This document shows positions 34,680 to 44,953 of a stretch of 60,000 nt of DNA, one piece after another. The stretch spans positions 49,230,001 through 49,290,000 of the forward strand of contig OX485804.1 of NCBI GenBank assembly GCA_950295325.1, given 5' to 3'. The position numbers and the translations under genes were made by a program. Position 1 is the first letter of the stretch. Each line of letters opens with the position of its first letter. Under the pieces are notes generated by a model, which was given only the letters and a program-made list of their open reading frames with translations, ran no database searches and was not told where the DNA came from. Source of the stretch: Polytrichum commune. Lineage: Eukaryota > Streptophyta > Polytrichopsida > Polytrichales > Polytrichaceae.

Positions 34680-34815
34680 CTACTGCGGCAGCACTGATAT
34701 CAGGAAATATTATACACTGAGCTCGATTTATGGACAAGTACAGATCTTGTTGAAGGTGGAGTTCGACACAGTACCTGCGACTTTGATGCCAGACTTTGTG
34801 GTTGAGGATGCATGA
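34680..34815 (+). CDS. Possible orphan terminal exon, product unknown
   Basis: A good 3' splice site (a pyrimidine-containing CCTTTGCAG ending at 34679) precedes an open stretch that reads, in phase 1, YCGSTDIRKYYTLSSIYGQV then QILLKVEFDTVPATLMPDFV, and stops at TGA 34813-34815. The amino acid mix and the CxxCG-like start (…YCGS) look coding, but no upstream partner exon could be identified between 34300 and 34670. The bases before the acceptor are also open in this frame from 34627, so it may be a chance frame or the relic of a lost gene. No family is recognised. Confidence 0.25.
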
Positions 34816-36589
34816 CCAGAACTGATTAATTAGTGGAAAGGATATTAAACAAATTGTGTTACTTCATATTAACGCCTCAGTTCAAGAAATCAGAAATTTG
34901 TTCACCGTAATGTAGAGTGAAGATGGTTACAGACAGATTTGAATTCGGTCCTTGTTCATGAGGTGAGCAAATACAATGGGATTAGAAGTACATTCTAGGG
35001 TGATGTGTTAAATTGAATCTCGTGATTGAGAGTATGAACTGAACCCAGCAACATAGCAGGGATTGGCTATGGAGGTTGATCAATAAATTTAGAGTATATT
35101 GAATATGCAGCAACAGGGGGATTTGGAATGGTATTTGAATGAAGAGCCATGATCATTAGTTTTGTCTGTGCTGCGAGGAAGTGGTAATTTATGATTACTC
35201 TGGTTGAAATCTCAAATGGATGTGCAATTGACTCCTGCGAGTGATTTTGAAAATAACTTATTTGTTTCAAAACTTATGTTCAAAACATTCAATAGAAGGA
35301 TACGAATCTTGGGCATTGTCTTACGTCATTGGAATATTATCATGCACCACTGGAAAATATGTAAATCTATCATAAAGGTAGATTTGCATGTTATCTTCGC
35401 TGACTCAAGACAACTGCTTAGGATTTATATGTTGGTAGTAGTGATTCTTGAGACAACGTTGGGTTGACATTCTTGACTGTGAGGTGGCAATAGCACGTGT
35501 GCAAAGAGGCTCTTCAATTATGCTTGCTTCTTTAGGAGGTGGGGAAGAAAATAACATATATAGAAGCTATCTTATATACATACAGTGGGCCACATGGGTG
35601 ATGGGTTCTTTGTCCTTGTGCCGTTCCCCACTGTTCCGGCAACAGTCAATAGTTGAACAAATAGTGTAGGCATGGCCTGGGACATTAAATACTATTCATT
35701 GGTGTATACTAGTAGACAATGAATGGTGTTAGTGCTAGTAATCCACAACTCAAGAGGAACGCACACCAACATACATTAGCTTAAGGGACCCTGACCATTG
35801 AGATCTAAAATCTTCATTGATAGAAAATGTTGAGAGCATCTCACTTCATTCTCCACTAAATTAGAGCTTGAGGTCCTTAGGAAGGGACCAAATAAGTTTG
35901 AATTAACAAAAAATAATTACATGGAGATCATGTCAAGTTTCCCAAGGTTTCATGTTTTTTTGAGTGCAAATTTGTTCATTGATTGTAGATCTTTGTAAAT
36001 TGTAGATTGCAACACTCTCATTACCATGGATAGTAGGTGACATTCAAATGATTGCTTGTGCTAACAACATGCTCATTTGGTTGATTAGACTTATCTTTGC
36101 AAGTTTTGTCTCTGCTACTGATTCATTATGTGTGAAATCAAGTGTTTGGAAGTTACCCATCCAAAAAAAAATCATATTAAAAGGTAAAACTGTCAAGATG
36201 AAGTAAAGATTACAAATTGAATAAATCACCTTTATGGAATCAAACATTATAAACAAAAAATAAAATGTAAATATGATAACAAATATAATTTGAACAATAT
36301 TTTCATTATTTCATTTTTTTGCCACTTGTTGTTTGCGTGACATGCTTGCAAGCCCAAGTCACCCATGCCCCATGATGGTTGTTAGATCTCCTAGTCTAAC
36401 TAAGATGGCATGTATAAGGCATGTGGCCCTATTGTGGGCACTAGTACCACCTCCATACACAATTTTGGTTGTTGGATCGTTTAGGAAATGACTCAAAGTC
36501 CAGTTAGTAATTGCAAAACATGAAGATCACAAGTCAAGTTTCAAAATTAGAGCTAACATGAAAAAAGAAATGAGAGTCCAAAGGCATGA

Positions 36590-36760
36590 TCGCATTGACC
36601 TTTCCCAATTAGTGTACACTATTGAATCTAGCATGATGTTTATATTTTGAGCACATAGTCCAATCCCATTGTAACACGTGTCTTTTTGGTGTCCGTTCTT
36701 AACCACAATCCTTGCCATATACCACTCAAGCATAATGGGCATCCAACTTTCCATACTAAG
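36590..36760 (-). repeat. R3 copy, minus strand
   Basis: GAGCACATAGTCCAATCCC and GGTGTCCGTTCTTAACCAC match the complement of R3. Confidence 0.7.
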
Positions 36761-37219
36761 CATCCAAGAAGCCTATTGTGAGCTCTCTATGCACAAAATA
36801 TATGTTTTTAAACTAAATACCTTCATTTCAACTACCTAATAAAATTAACTCGTTCCTCGAGTGCACTTTTCGAATCGCTTGAATACCTCATGAGATTGAA
36901 AAACTTGGGTTCAAATACACATCATGGGGTGCCCATGGATGCAAAGACATACTTAGTGCTTTCATCATCAATGTCACACATATATATAATCTCATTTCCT
37001 CATTATGTTAGAAAACACAGTAAATTAATTCCAAACCCATAAATCTAATGAATATGATCCTAAGACTTGGCGAGCCCCCTAATGAAATTGTGTATATAGG
37101 TCATACATTGAGCCCCTTGGTGCTACAAGCGTTAAATATATGTATTCTACAATTAAGCTTGATCATTTTGATAATTTTAGAAAATGAAATTGACAACTTG
37201 AATAAAAGTCACAATTGAC

Positions 37220-37256
37220 AAAAAGAAAAAGAAAAAGAAAAAGAAAAAGAAAAAGA
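37220..37256 (+). repeat. (AAAAAG)n microsatellite
   Basis: Six to seven perfect units. Confidence 0.95.
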
Positions 37257-37355
37257 ACTATGATTTTGTAGGTGAGCAATACACAAGAGCTCATAATGGT
37301 ACTCAAGGGCATTTAAGGGTGAAGAAGAGTGATCACATAAACCCCACATAGCTTA

Positions 37356-37677
37356 CGGTGTGTTTATATTAGGATATGGGTCCCCAAAACTTGGGGTTTA
37401 TAACACCCCTTAATGAACCTCAATGTTAGGCCAGAGATTTGACCCAAGATTGATGATCGGTTTCTCAAACTATGAGGAGTATTTTATTGAGTGGGATCTG
37501 CTAAAATGTGACAAGAGAGTGACGCCACCACATCAGTGCCACTTCAATTTGTTTTCATACCTTAGACCTGGACCTTGGTGTAAACACGTTGAATCTAAAT
37601 TTTGCTCTCGACCAATACGAATACGATCACTCAATTTTAGAGTTTCTTTGGTCTTGGACCCTAATGTAAACTTATCC
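37356..37677. mobile_element. Possible 322-bp MITE, TSD TTA
   Basis: The left end GTGTTTATATTAGG pairs with the inverted right end AAGTTTACATTAGG. TTA is at 37353-37355 and 37678-37680. Arms are short and imperfect. Confidence 0.5.
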
Positions 37678-37929
37678 TTAAGCTAGTAGACAAGAGTACC
37701 TATGCATAGGAAAGCATCTAAAGCAATGCATGTTTGAGACTTATGAGGTTGAGGGTTTATGGAAGGAGTCAAGGTTTTGTCTTCTTTCCCCACTTGCCTT
37801 GCTTGGTGGAGACACAATTTAGGGTTGCAACTTGCTTGCCATCCCCTGCGGCTATGGCCGATTCCCTTCCGCAATATTTCCCTACTCAGCACGCTTACAT
37901 AGCACTTTCGTAGCTTCGGGTTTGATGTA

Positions 37930-38115
37930 AGCTAGGGATTTGAATGAGGGCAGGGGCTCGAGCTCTCGAGTTTTTAGGTCAGGAACGGAGAAGTCCACGT
38001 CTCTTGCAATCAGTCTTTGCTCTTTTGCACTCTCCAAACCGACTCGACTCCGTCCGACGTGCGTCTGGAAGTGGGATTGAGGAACGTTCGCAACTGAAAA
38101 GCCTCCACGGTGAAG
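37930..38115 (+). other. Probable 5' non-coding first exon and promoter-proximal region of the DUS gene
   Basis: This is a locally GC-richer island (CTCGAGCTCTCGAG palindrome at about 37957, ACTCGACTCCGTCCGACG near 38042) in AT-rich DNA. It ends in GGTGAAG followed by a GTGAGA donor at 38116. The next good acceptor in the right place is at 38952. No conserved protein is encoded. The assignment rests on the island, the splice donor and its position upstream of DUS. Confidence 0.4.
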
Positions 38116-38890
38116 GTGAGAAATCAAAAATTGCTACGAGTATGTGAGTAACAATTTTAGACTTCATGGAATGTAGTGGGGAGGGTAATTAAAAGGTTTT
38201 CAACGGAAACGATGGAATGTAGTAGTGGGGAGATTACATTAATACCAGAGGGTTTTGAATGGAAAGTCGCTTGATTCAAGAGCTTTACCTTTACTTTGGT
38301 GAGGTAGTTTCTTTGTTCCTTATTCCTTCTTGTGTGTATGGTGGCATTAATCCCTTTTTATTCCACATGGGTGTTACCCAGTTTTTTATTTTTTCTGAAC
38401 CTCAACGGTGAAGGTGAGAGATTAGAAATTGTTGCGAATATGTGAGTAACAATTTGGAGTTCATGAAATGTAGTGGAGAGGTTACATAATGATCAAAAGG
38501 GGCTTCAGGTTCTAATGGAAACCATGGAATGGTGTTAGTGGGGAGGTTACATAAAGGCCAAAGGGTTTTGAATGGAGAAACATTTGACTCACCTCACTTT
38601 ACCTTTACCTTAACCTTCACTTTGGTCCAACCTCACCAGTTTCTTTGTTTTTTGTTCCTTGTTGTGTGTCTGGTGGAGTTAAGTCCACATGGGTACATCA
38701 GTTGAGACCTACCTTGGGGAGTATACATAAAGACCAAAAAGGTTCTGAATGGAAAATCATTTGATTGAAGAGCTTTACCTTTGTCAGGCATTCTCTTTGT
38801 TTTATTCCTTCTTGTGTATCACGTGACATTAAGCCTTTTTCATTGCACATGGGTGTATCAGTTGAAGCCCACCTAGTTTCACTTTTTCTG
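38099..38890 (+). repeat. Diverged tandem repeats in the DUS 5' intron
   Basis: Two to three units of about 300 bp each share CGGTGAAGGTGAGA, TATGTGAGTAACAATTT, GGGGAG(A/G)TTACAT, GGGTTTTGAATGGA, AGCTTTACCTTT and TTCCTTCTTGTGT. Confidence 0.7.
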
Positions 38891-38952
38891 CCATTGAAAG
38901 CATCAAAGGATTAAAGCTGGAATGTCCATTGACGTGAATGTTATTATTGCAG

Positions 38953-39279
38953 CAGAGACAGAACAAAATGCACAATTTTTTCTCCTTGGTGGACAACACC
39001 CACACAGGGTGCTTGCCTTCGAGAGTGCTTCTTGTGTAGATTACCCTGCGTCCAGGCTCTCTGTGGTGGACATGGAGGCAACATCATTGCAGGCAAATTC
39101 TGGGACAGGAATTGAAGACAGCAAAACTTTGTTAATCCCCGAGGGTTTAGCCCCACAGTTGCAAGAATTGGATACCATGGGACCAGAGAATGGTGTGGAG
39201 CATAGGGAAGCATTGGGAGTTCCTACAACAGATGCCAGAGCTTTGGAAGATGGAGTTTGGGATGAAAATAAGGTAGATG
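38953..39279 (+). other. Leader exon or alternative 5' coding exon of the DUS gene
   Basis: It follows an acceptor (TTATTATTGCAG) at 38952. An open frame with a good start context begins at ATG 39072 (MEATSLQANSG…, acidic, no stop for 69 codons) and is also open upstream from 38922. It ends inside the MITE that lies before the DUS start codon. If the MITE-borne donor at 39280 (GTGCTA) were joined to the MITE-borne acceptor ending at 39539 (GTTTTAG), the frame would run in phase into the DUS start (…DAYSTLTMGTEE). Without that splice it is untranslated leader or an upstream ORF. Which is true cannot be told from DNA. Confidence 0.4.
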
Positions 39280-39550
39280 GTGCTATAACCTGAGTGTGTG
39301 TACTATTATTAAATTGGTAAAGTATTAGATGTTTCTCATTAGCAATTGAAAGGGTATTTTAACGCACCAAAGTATGCCTCATTCGAATTCGTATGAAAAT
39401 GGTATAAAGGTTCAAAGTGTTATCGGTAAATGACCCAAAACCAAGACCAATACAGGAGCCTGATGTTAAGGTGGTGGACATTCTCAGAATCAAATATGTA
39501 CTTATTGTGCAAGAGAAGATTTTAGGGTGTTGGTTTTAGCATACTCTACC
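39272..39550. mobile_element. MITE ending 6 bp before the DUS start codon
   Basis: About 280 bp, from GGTAGATGGTGCTATAACC to GTTTTAGCATACTCTACC. The ends form an imperfect TIR (GGTAG…GCTATAAC / GGTAG…GCTAAAAC). TAA lies on the left and TTA on the right. The interior matches the LSM3 intron units (AACGCACCAAAGTATG, GGAGCCTGATGTTAAGG). Confidence 0.75.
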
Positions 39551-39556
39551 TTAACC

Positions 39557-42079
39557 ATGGGAACTGAGGAGGATAGTTTGCTCTTGAACCAGGTGAAGGC
39601 AGGTGGGAGAGATTTTGTGAAGGACAGGGTTGATGATGTAGATGCAAATTTGGCGAAGAGGTTGAAGGTGGAACCAATTACAGTAGTGCCACATGCAGCA
39701 AAGGCGTGGGAGCATTGGAATAAGCTTGGTGCGCCCACGATGATAGTTGCTCCCATGGTGGATCAAAGTGAGCTGCCGTTTCGGATGTTGTGCCGGAAGT
39801 ATGGGGCCACAGCAGCATACACTCCCATGTTGCATTCTCGCCTTTTTTCAGAAGATGTCAAGTACCGAAAAGAGTTCACCACTTGTCAAGTGAGCCTCCT
39901 CCTCTATTCTCCACTTACTGCAACTTACCTCCAGCAAGCTTTCAAAACTTATTAATAGTCACTCTGCTTGCATTATGTGAAGTTAATAACCACGACAATC
40001 GCACGCCTTTAAGTTTTGGCATTGAGTGATTTAAATTGCACTTGGAAGTGTAGCATCCTTATCAGCGCCTATTATATGTCACCTGAGAGAGCTGTATTAC
40101 TACCAAAGTGTACTTATGTGCATCTCAAAATGCAAGTGACCAGCATTTCATGTTGGGTCAGTGTTGGTACATATCCTTCAGGTTCAATTTGTCGTTTTCA
40201 GTGCTAACTCCACATTTAGCTAATAATTCATTCAGCATGGATTTAACTCATTATTTTACCTTTCAGGTCTTGCAACTATGAAATCTAAAAAATAAAAGTA
40301 CAAGATTCAAATCGCAACACTTTGTTTTGTTGGCATTGATTCCATGGTATAGTTTGATGTGATTGAATCAATGTGAAATGAATTTAGAATTTTGTGATGT
40401 GGTCCTAGTTTCTCATACTTCATATAGATTCTCTTTCAAGACTGTTGGCATTGAGTGATTTGTTGTTATACCTTTTGGTTCTGGACAGTCCAGGAGCAAA
40501 TTTCATACTTTGTTTTCTGCAGGTCTATTTGTGATGTTATTGATTGAGTATTGCAGTTGAAAGAAGTGGTTTTGGTGCCTCATATAGTCACCTCAACTGG
40601 TGCCTAGGAGATGCTCTGATACTCTGTGATACAATACTTGCACCTTAAAAGCTTGTAGAGTACTCCTTCCTATGTCTTAGCTTCATTTTTTCCCCAGTCT
40701 TACTACTCCTTACCCCTGTCTCTTATCAGTTTTCTTGCCTCTGCGCTGATTTTTTATGAAAAATCTATTTATAGCTTTTCTTTTTTCTTTGTCTCACCCC
40801 CACCCATTGAATAACATTCTGGGGCTTAGCTTACAGCTATTTTGCAGCCACCATCTTCCGAGTTGATATAGTGAGGGCTTGTAGAATGCTAATCTGGAGG
40901 GCTTTGGTTGTACATTGACAGGAGGATCGCCCACTCTTCGTGCAATTCTGTGCCAACAATCCTGACACATTGCTTGAAGCAGGCAAGCTTGTTCAAGATC
41001 AATGTGATTATGTGGACATCAACTTTGGGTATACTCCCCCCCCTCAATCCCCGCTGGCTTTATTCCACGTAAATGTTGGCCTTGAGTTAGTTCACATCAT
41101 CTTAGGTTTTGTATGAGGCAAGATTTTGCTGTTTCAGATGTTTTGATTGAGCCTTGTTTTAGTCTGATCAATTCTATTTTGCAACTGGAGAACTTGTTTG
41201 GTGTCAAAGCTTGGGAATGAGCATTATATGAATCAAATGTATTGTCTCATGAATAGGTGTCCTCAACGTATCGCCAAACGTGGCAATTATGGAGCTTTTC
41301 TTATGGACGATCTACCTTTAGTCCGTTCTTTGGTTGAAAAGCTCTCATCTGGGTTGACAACACCTGTCTCATGCAAAATTCGCATGTTCCCAAAGCTGGA
41401 AGACACTCTGGCCTATGCCCGCATGCTGGAGGAGGCGGGGTGCTCCTTACTGGCTGTTCATGGACGCACACGGGATCAAAAAGATCTTAAAGCCACACGG
41501 GCTGATTGGGATGTGATTAAAGCTGTGAAGTCAGCTCTCAGTATTCCAGTATTGGCTAATGGAAACATTCAGTATCTAGAAGATGTAGAGGCCTGCAGGA
41601 AGGCTACCGGTGTGGATGGTATATTGTCTGCAGAATCGGTGCTGGAGAACCCTGCACTATTCAGTGGTCACAGAATGCAACCCGTGGATGCCATCACTGA
41701 GGGTATAAACACCAATGGTTCACTTAACGAACCACTACTTGTTTTGGAGTATTTAGACCTGTGTGAGAAGTACCCTGTTCCCGCAAGAATGATAAGGGCT
41801 CATGTTCACCGCATTCTAGGACCATGGTTCATGCGTTACCCGGAAGTGCGTGAAGATCTCAACAAGCAGTACAAACTTACAACCGACTGGCTGAAGGATA
41901 TGGTTCAAAGTCTCATTGTGAAACACAAAGCGTCAATTGATTTGCAGGATAACCAGGGCAAGGAGGAACAAAGTATCCAGCCTGCAACCAATAATAATTC
42001 TTCTGAAAGTAAAATACCAGAATTGACTAGTAATGGAGCTCCATGTGTGGTAGTCCCATTGGCACCAGCATTGGTTTAA
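39557..42079 (+). CDS. tRNA-dihydrouridine synthase, DUS1 type (16/17-specific class; 4 coding exons)
   Basis: Coding exons are 39557-39889, 40922-41028 and 41257-42079 from the ATG at 39557 (420 aa); a possible extra upstream coding exon is listed separately. The FMN-binding TIM barrel shows IVAPMVDQSELPFRMLCRKY (63-82), AAYTPMLHSRLF, EDRPLFVQFCANNPDTLLEA (112-131) and YVDINFGCPQRIAKRGNYGA, with the probable catalytic cysteine at residue 148. Further on are VSCKIRMFPKLEDTLAYA, LLAVHGRTRDQKD (from His215), IPVLANGNIQ and GVDGILSAESVLENPALF. A C-terminal extension carries RMIRAHVHRILGPWF. DUS1-type enzymes reduce uridine to dihydrouridine at D-loop positions 16/17 of tRNA using NADPH. The ATG sits in a strong context (ACCATGG). 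The base pairs directly upstream belong to a MITE. A likely untranslated first exon ends at 38115 (donor GTGAGA), followed by an intron of tandem repeats. The four-exon count includes the candidate leader exon; three exons carry the certain coding sequence. Confidence 0.93.
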
Positions 42080-44953
42080 ATTCTTTCCTGGTAAGGATAA
42101 CCTTATTACAGGATCATAGGTTTTCATATGGTCTCTGCCGTATCAAGTCTGATTGGGCACTGCTCTGCCTAAATTGAATCTCCATGTCATCTTTTGAGAG
42201 GCAACCAATCACATGATGACACATAGCACTTGTACAATTTATTTATGCTTAATCTAACCCACGTGCAGTGTATTACTTTTCACCATCTGCTGATAGGTGA
42301 AAAAATGACCTCTGTACCCGTAACATAAATCTGCATTGAAGCCAATGGTTTCCATTTGCACCGAGTGAGGGATTCATTAGCTAGTTTAGAATTAGGTAGC
42401 AGTGTGTAATCCTCCCTATGGTTATGTTTCAGGGCATGGAAAGGGGTGGAAATTTCCTCCCTACATGACAGCTATGATGATATTTTTGGTATGGTTGTTT
42501 TGCCAAATTTTTGGTACACTTTCACTACACCAGTCAGCTTCCCTCCTTTGTGTACCCATGCATGCATGCAATAGTATCTTGGGGTTCTCAAACAGAAGAA
42601 ATGATACACCTTCATCAATTGTTGCTGGAGAATTACACCATTTCCTCATCAAGAATATAGGATTGGGGAATAGAACTAGACTGGAGAATGGAATTGGATT
42701 GGAGTTGGAAGCGAAACAAAGGTTTTAAATTGGAGATCAGAGGGCCAAGGTAAAAATAATTTTGGCCTTGATGTGTACCAAACCTTGGGGAGCTTGGTTT
42801 TAAGGTTGGTCCCTTTTTTTATTGGATATAAACATTTGTTTTCCAACTCCTATCCAAGATGGTGGTTTTGTAAGGCTTAAAACCTCCATTTCTTATCAGA
42901 GTTGAGTATGGATGGTTTTAACCAAAAAAAGAGGAACCTTGAAACCAAGCTCCTCAAAGTCAGGCACATGTCAAGGCTGAAATTCTTTTACATTGGGCCC
43001 ACCGTTTTAGGATTGGTGATTCAAACGTGTGTAGTGTTCAAGGCACGCAAAGGAGGTTTTCAAACATGTGTTCACTACAATATTAGTCAGCTTCCTTCCT
43101 TTGAACATTTCCTTAAAACAGAGGCTATTAGAAGAATTTTTTTGAATATGGTTTGCATAATCAAAGTCGAAAATTATTCCTGCAAAGTTATGATATTACT
43201 GGCATTTGCCAAGTGGTCCTTTGTAAGTAGAGTTCCATGGAGTGCAAAGATGTTTTTAAGTCATGTCAACAAACCATTAATTTCAGTTTTTATCATTGTT
43301 TGTGTTTGGAAACCATTGAAAGTTTGGATTTGATACTGCAAAACCCAAATTAGTGGATCCTAATCAATGGACAAGTGGTTAGGTGGGGTTGGGCTATAAA
43401 TAGTAGTTTTAAAAGATTGCTTGAAGAAGGAAAGAAAAGGAGCCTTGGAAAGGTAACTCCAACTTGTAGTTGCTGATTCATCAGAAACCAAAAGGATTCA
43501 TCAGAATCCGGTCGATCTGTAGAGGTACCTATTTTACCTCCCGGTCGACGCAACTGTCTAGCGGTACTCCAATTAATAGACTGTTGAACTCACCCCGACC
43601 AGTGGATATATCCTGCTACCGAAAGATCACTTAGGGCGTCCCCAGCGGCCTCGCCATGGGGCATGCCAACGCCAAAAATGGGGCATCCCGGGTTCTTAGG
43701 TGGCGGTACCGGCATAAATTGAGCCCCACCAATGTTCGGTCCGGCATAATTTAGAACCGGCCCGGGTATAGTAAAGGCCTTCCAACGCCATAAATGGTTC
43801 ATATGGCGACCCTCCTCCGGCCCGCCAAGAGATTACTTTAATATCAGATACTCCGATATCCTACTTTGTCCCATGTCAGATAATAGGTGTAGTTGTCTTA
43901 TTGATTGCTTCCTAATTATACCGGGGGTATGCCTAGGCTTTGGTGGGCTCTGACTCAAGATGAGCTGCCCCGCCCAAGATGGAGGGCTCCCCAAACACCC
44001 TAAACACCATATAATACATTATTTTTGGAGGGTTGCTTACTATCTCTCCTGGGCATGCCCTTACCCACCACTTGCGCTTGCATGAAGCGCGAGACACTCT
44101 CAGATCTTTTAGGATTTTCTAGAGGATTTAGTATTAATTTGACACGGAGGCTATTAAGATAAGACCCACATTGCATTGAGTCCTGGAATGTCATAAAACT
44201 CTTGCCAAACATTGCAGAGGTTTTCTGTACAGTGAAATTTTCGACTATCGAGGGCTTTGAAGTTCGGAATATATCGTGTAGGGATTTTAACCACCTTGGG
44301 GTATGTTTTCTGAATCGTTTTAAGTGACAGGAATTTGATGTGAGAGAGGATCTCGGTTGAAGGTTAGGTACATGCTGAGGATGATGATGGTGATGATTTG
44401 AGGGTTTTATCCACCCAGTTTGCTTCAACATACTGGATATTCAAGTTGTGCAGCTTTGCAAATCTGCCAAGGAATTTTTTGGGTGCCGTTTTTTTAAAAC
44501 ATTAGTGGGTTCCCAATGAATTAGGTGTAACATCATACCCTAGTCGTGGGAGCAGGGGTTTACATCATGCTGTTGTTCTTGGACTGAGTTAACTGCACAT
44601 GTGACACACGCATGGTTGGTTTTTTAGACGTAGTATTTTGGGTTGCCTGGAAGAAATTCAAGATTTTTGACTGCTTGTTCTCTTAGATGCTAAAAAATCT
44701 TTGGATCTATGAGAGGAATGCACAAGGAGGACGCTTTTGAAGTATCAATTATCAATAGTTTGTTTGTTGATAGGATTTAGGGGTTCATATCACAGTGATT
44801 TGATCTATGTTATGCCACAGGAGTGCTTGTGATGTATCTGCAATCTTAGCGATGCCGTTTTTATGTGTTGGGTGGCAATGGTTTACAGAGAATTTTTGAG
44901 ACTAGTTTGGATTGCTACAACTTGAAGTTAGTACAATTTGAAGGCCATTTCTG
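42080..44953. other. Between DUS and F-box genes
   Basis: DUS 3' flank, a foldback MITE (42784-42960), and a GC-rich patch at 43630-43830 (starts TTAGGGCGTCCCCAGCGGCC, with CGGCATAAATTGAGCC- and CGGCATAATTTAGAACC-like internal repeats) that is probably another transposon. The F-box 5' leader presumably lies in the last few hundred bases. Confidence 0.5.
42784..42960. mobile_element. Foldback MITE of about 175 bp
   Basis: Left GAGCTTGGTTTTAAGGTT and inverted right GAGCTTGGTTTCAAGGTT, each followed by a T-rich run. Related single arms occur at about 33020-33060 and 30160-30180. Confidence 0.6.

Larger units (their letters stand above)
34816..37352. other. Gene-free stretch
   Basis: AT-rich with an R3 copy at 36590-36760. 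No coding signal seen. Confidence 0.5.
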
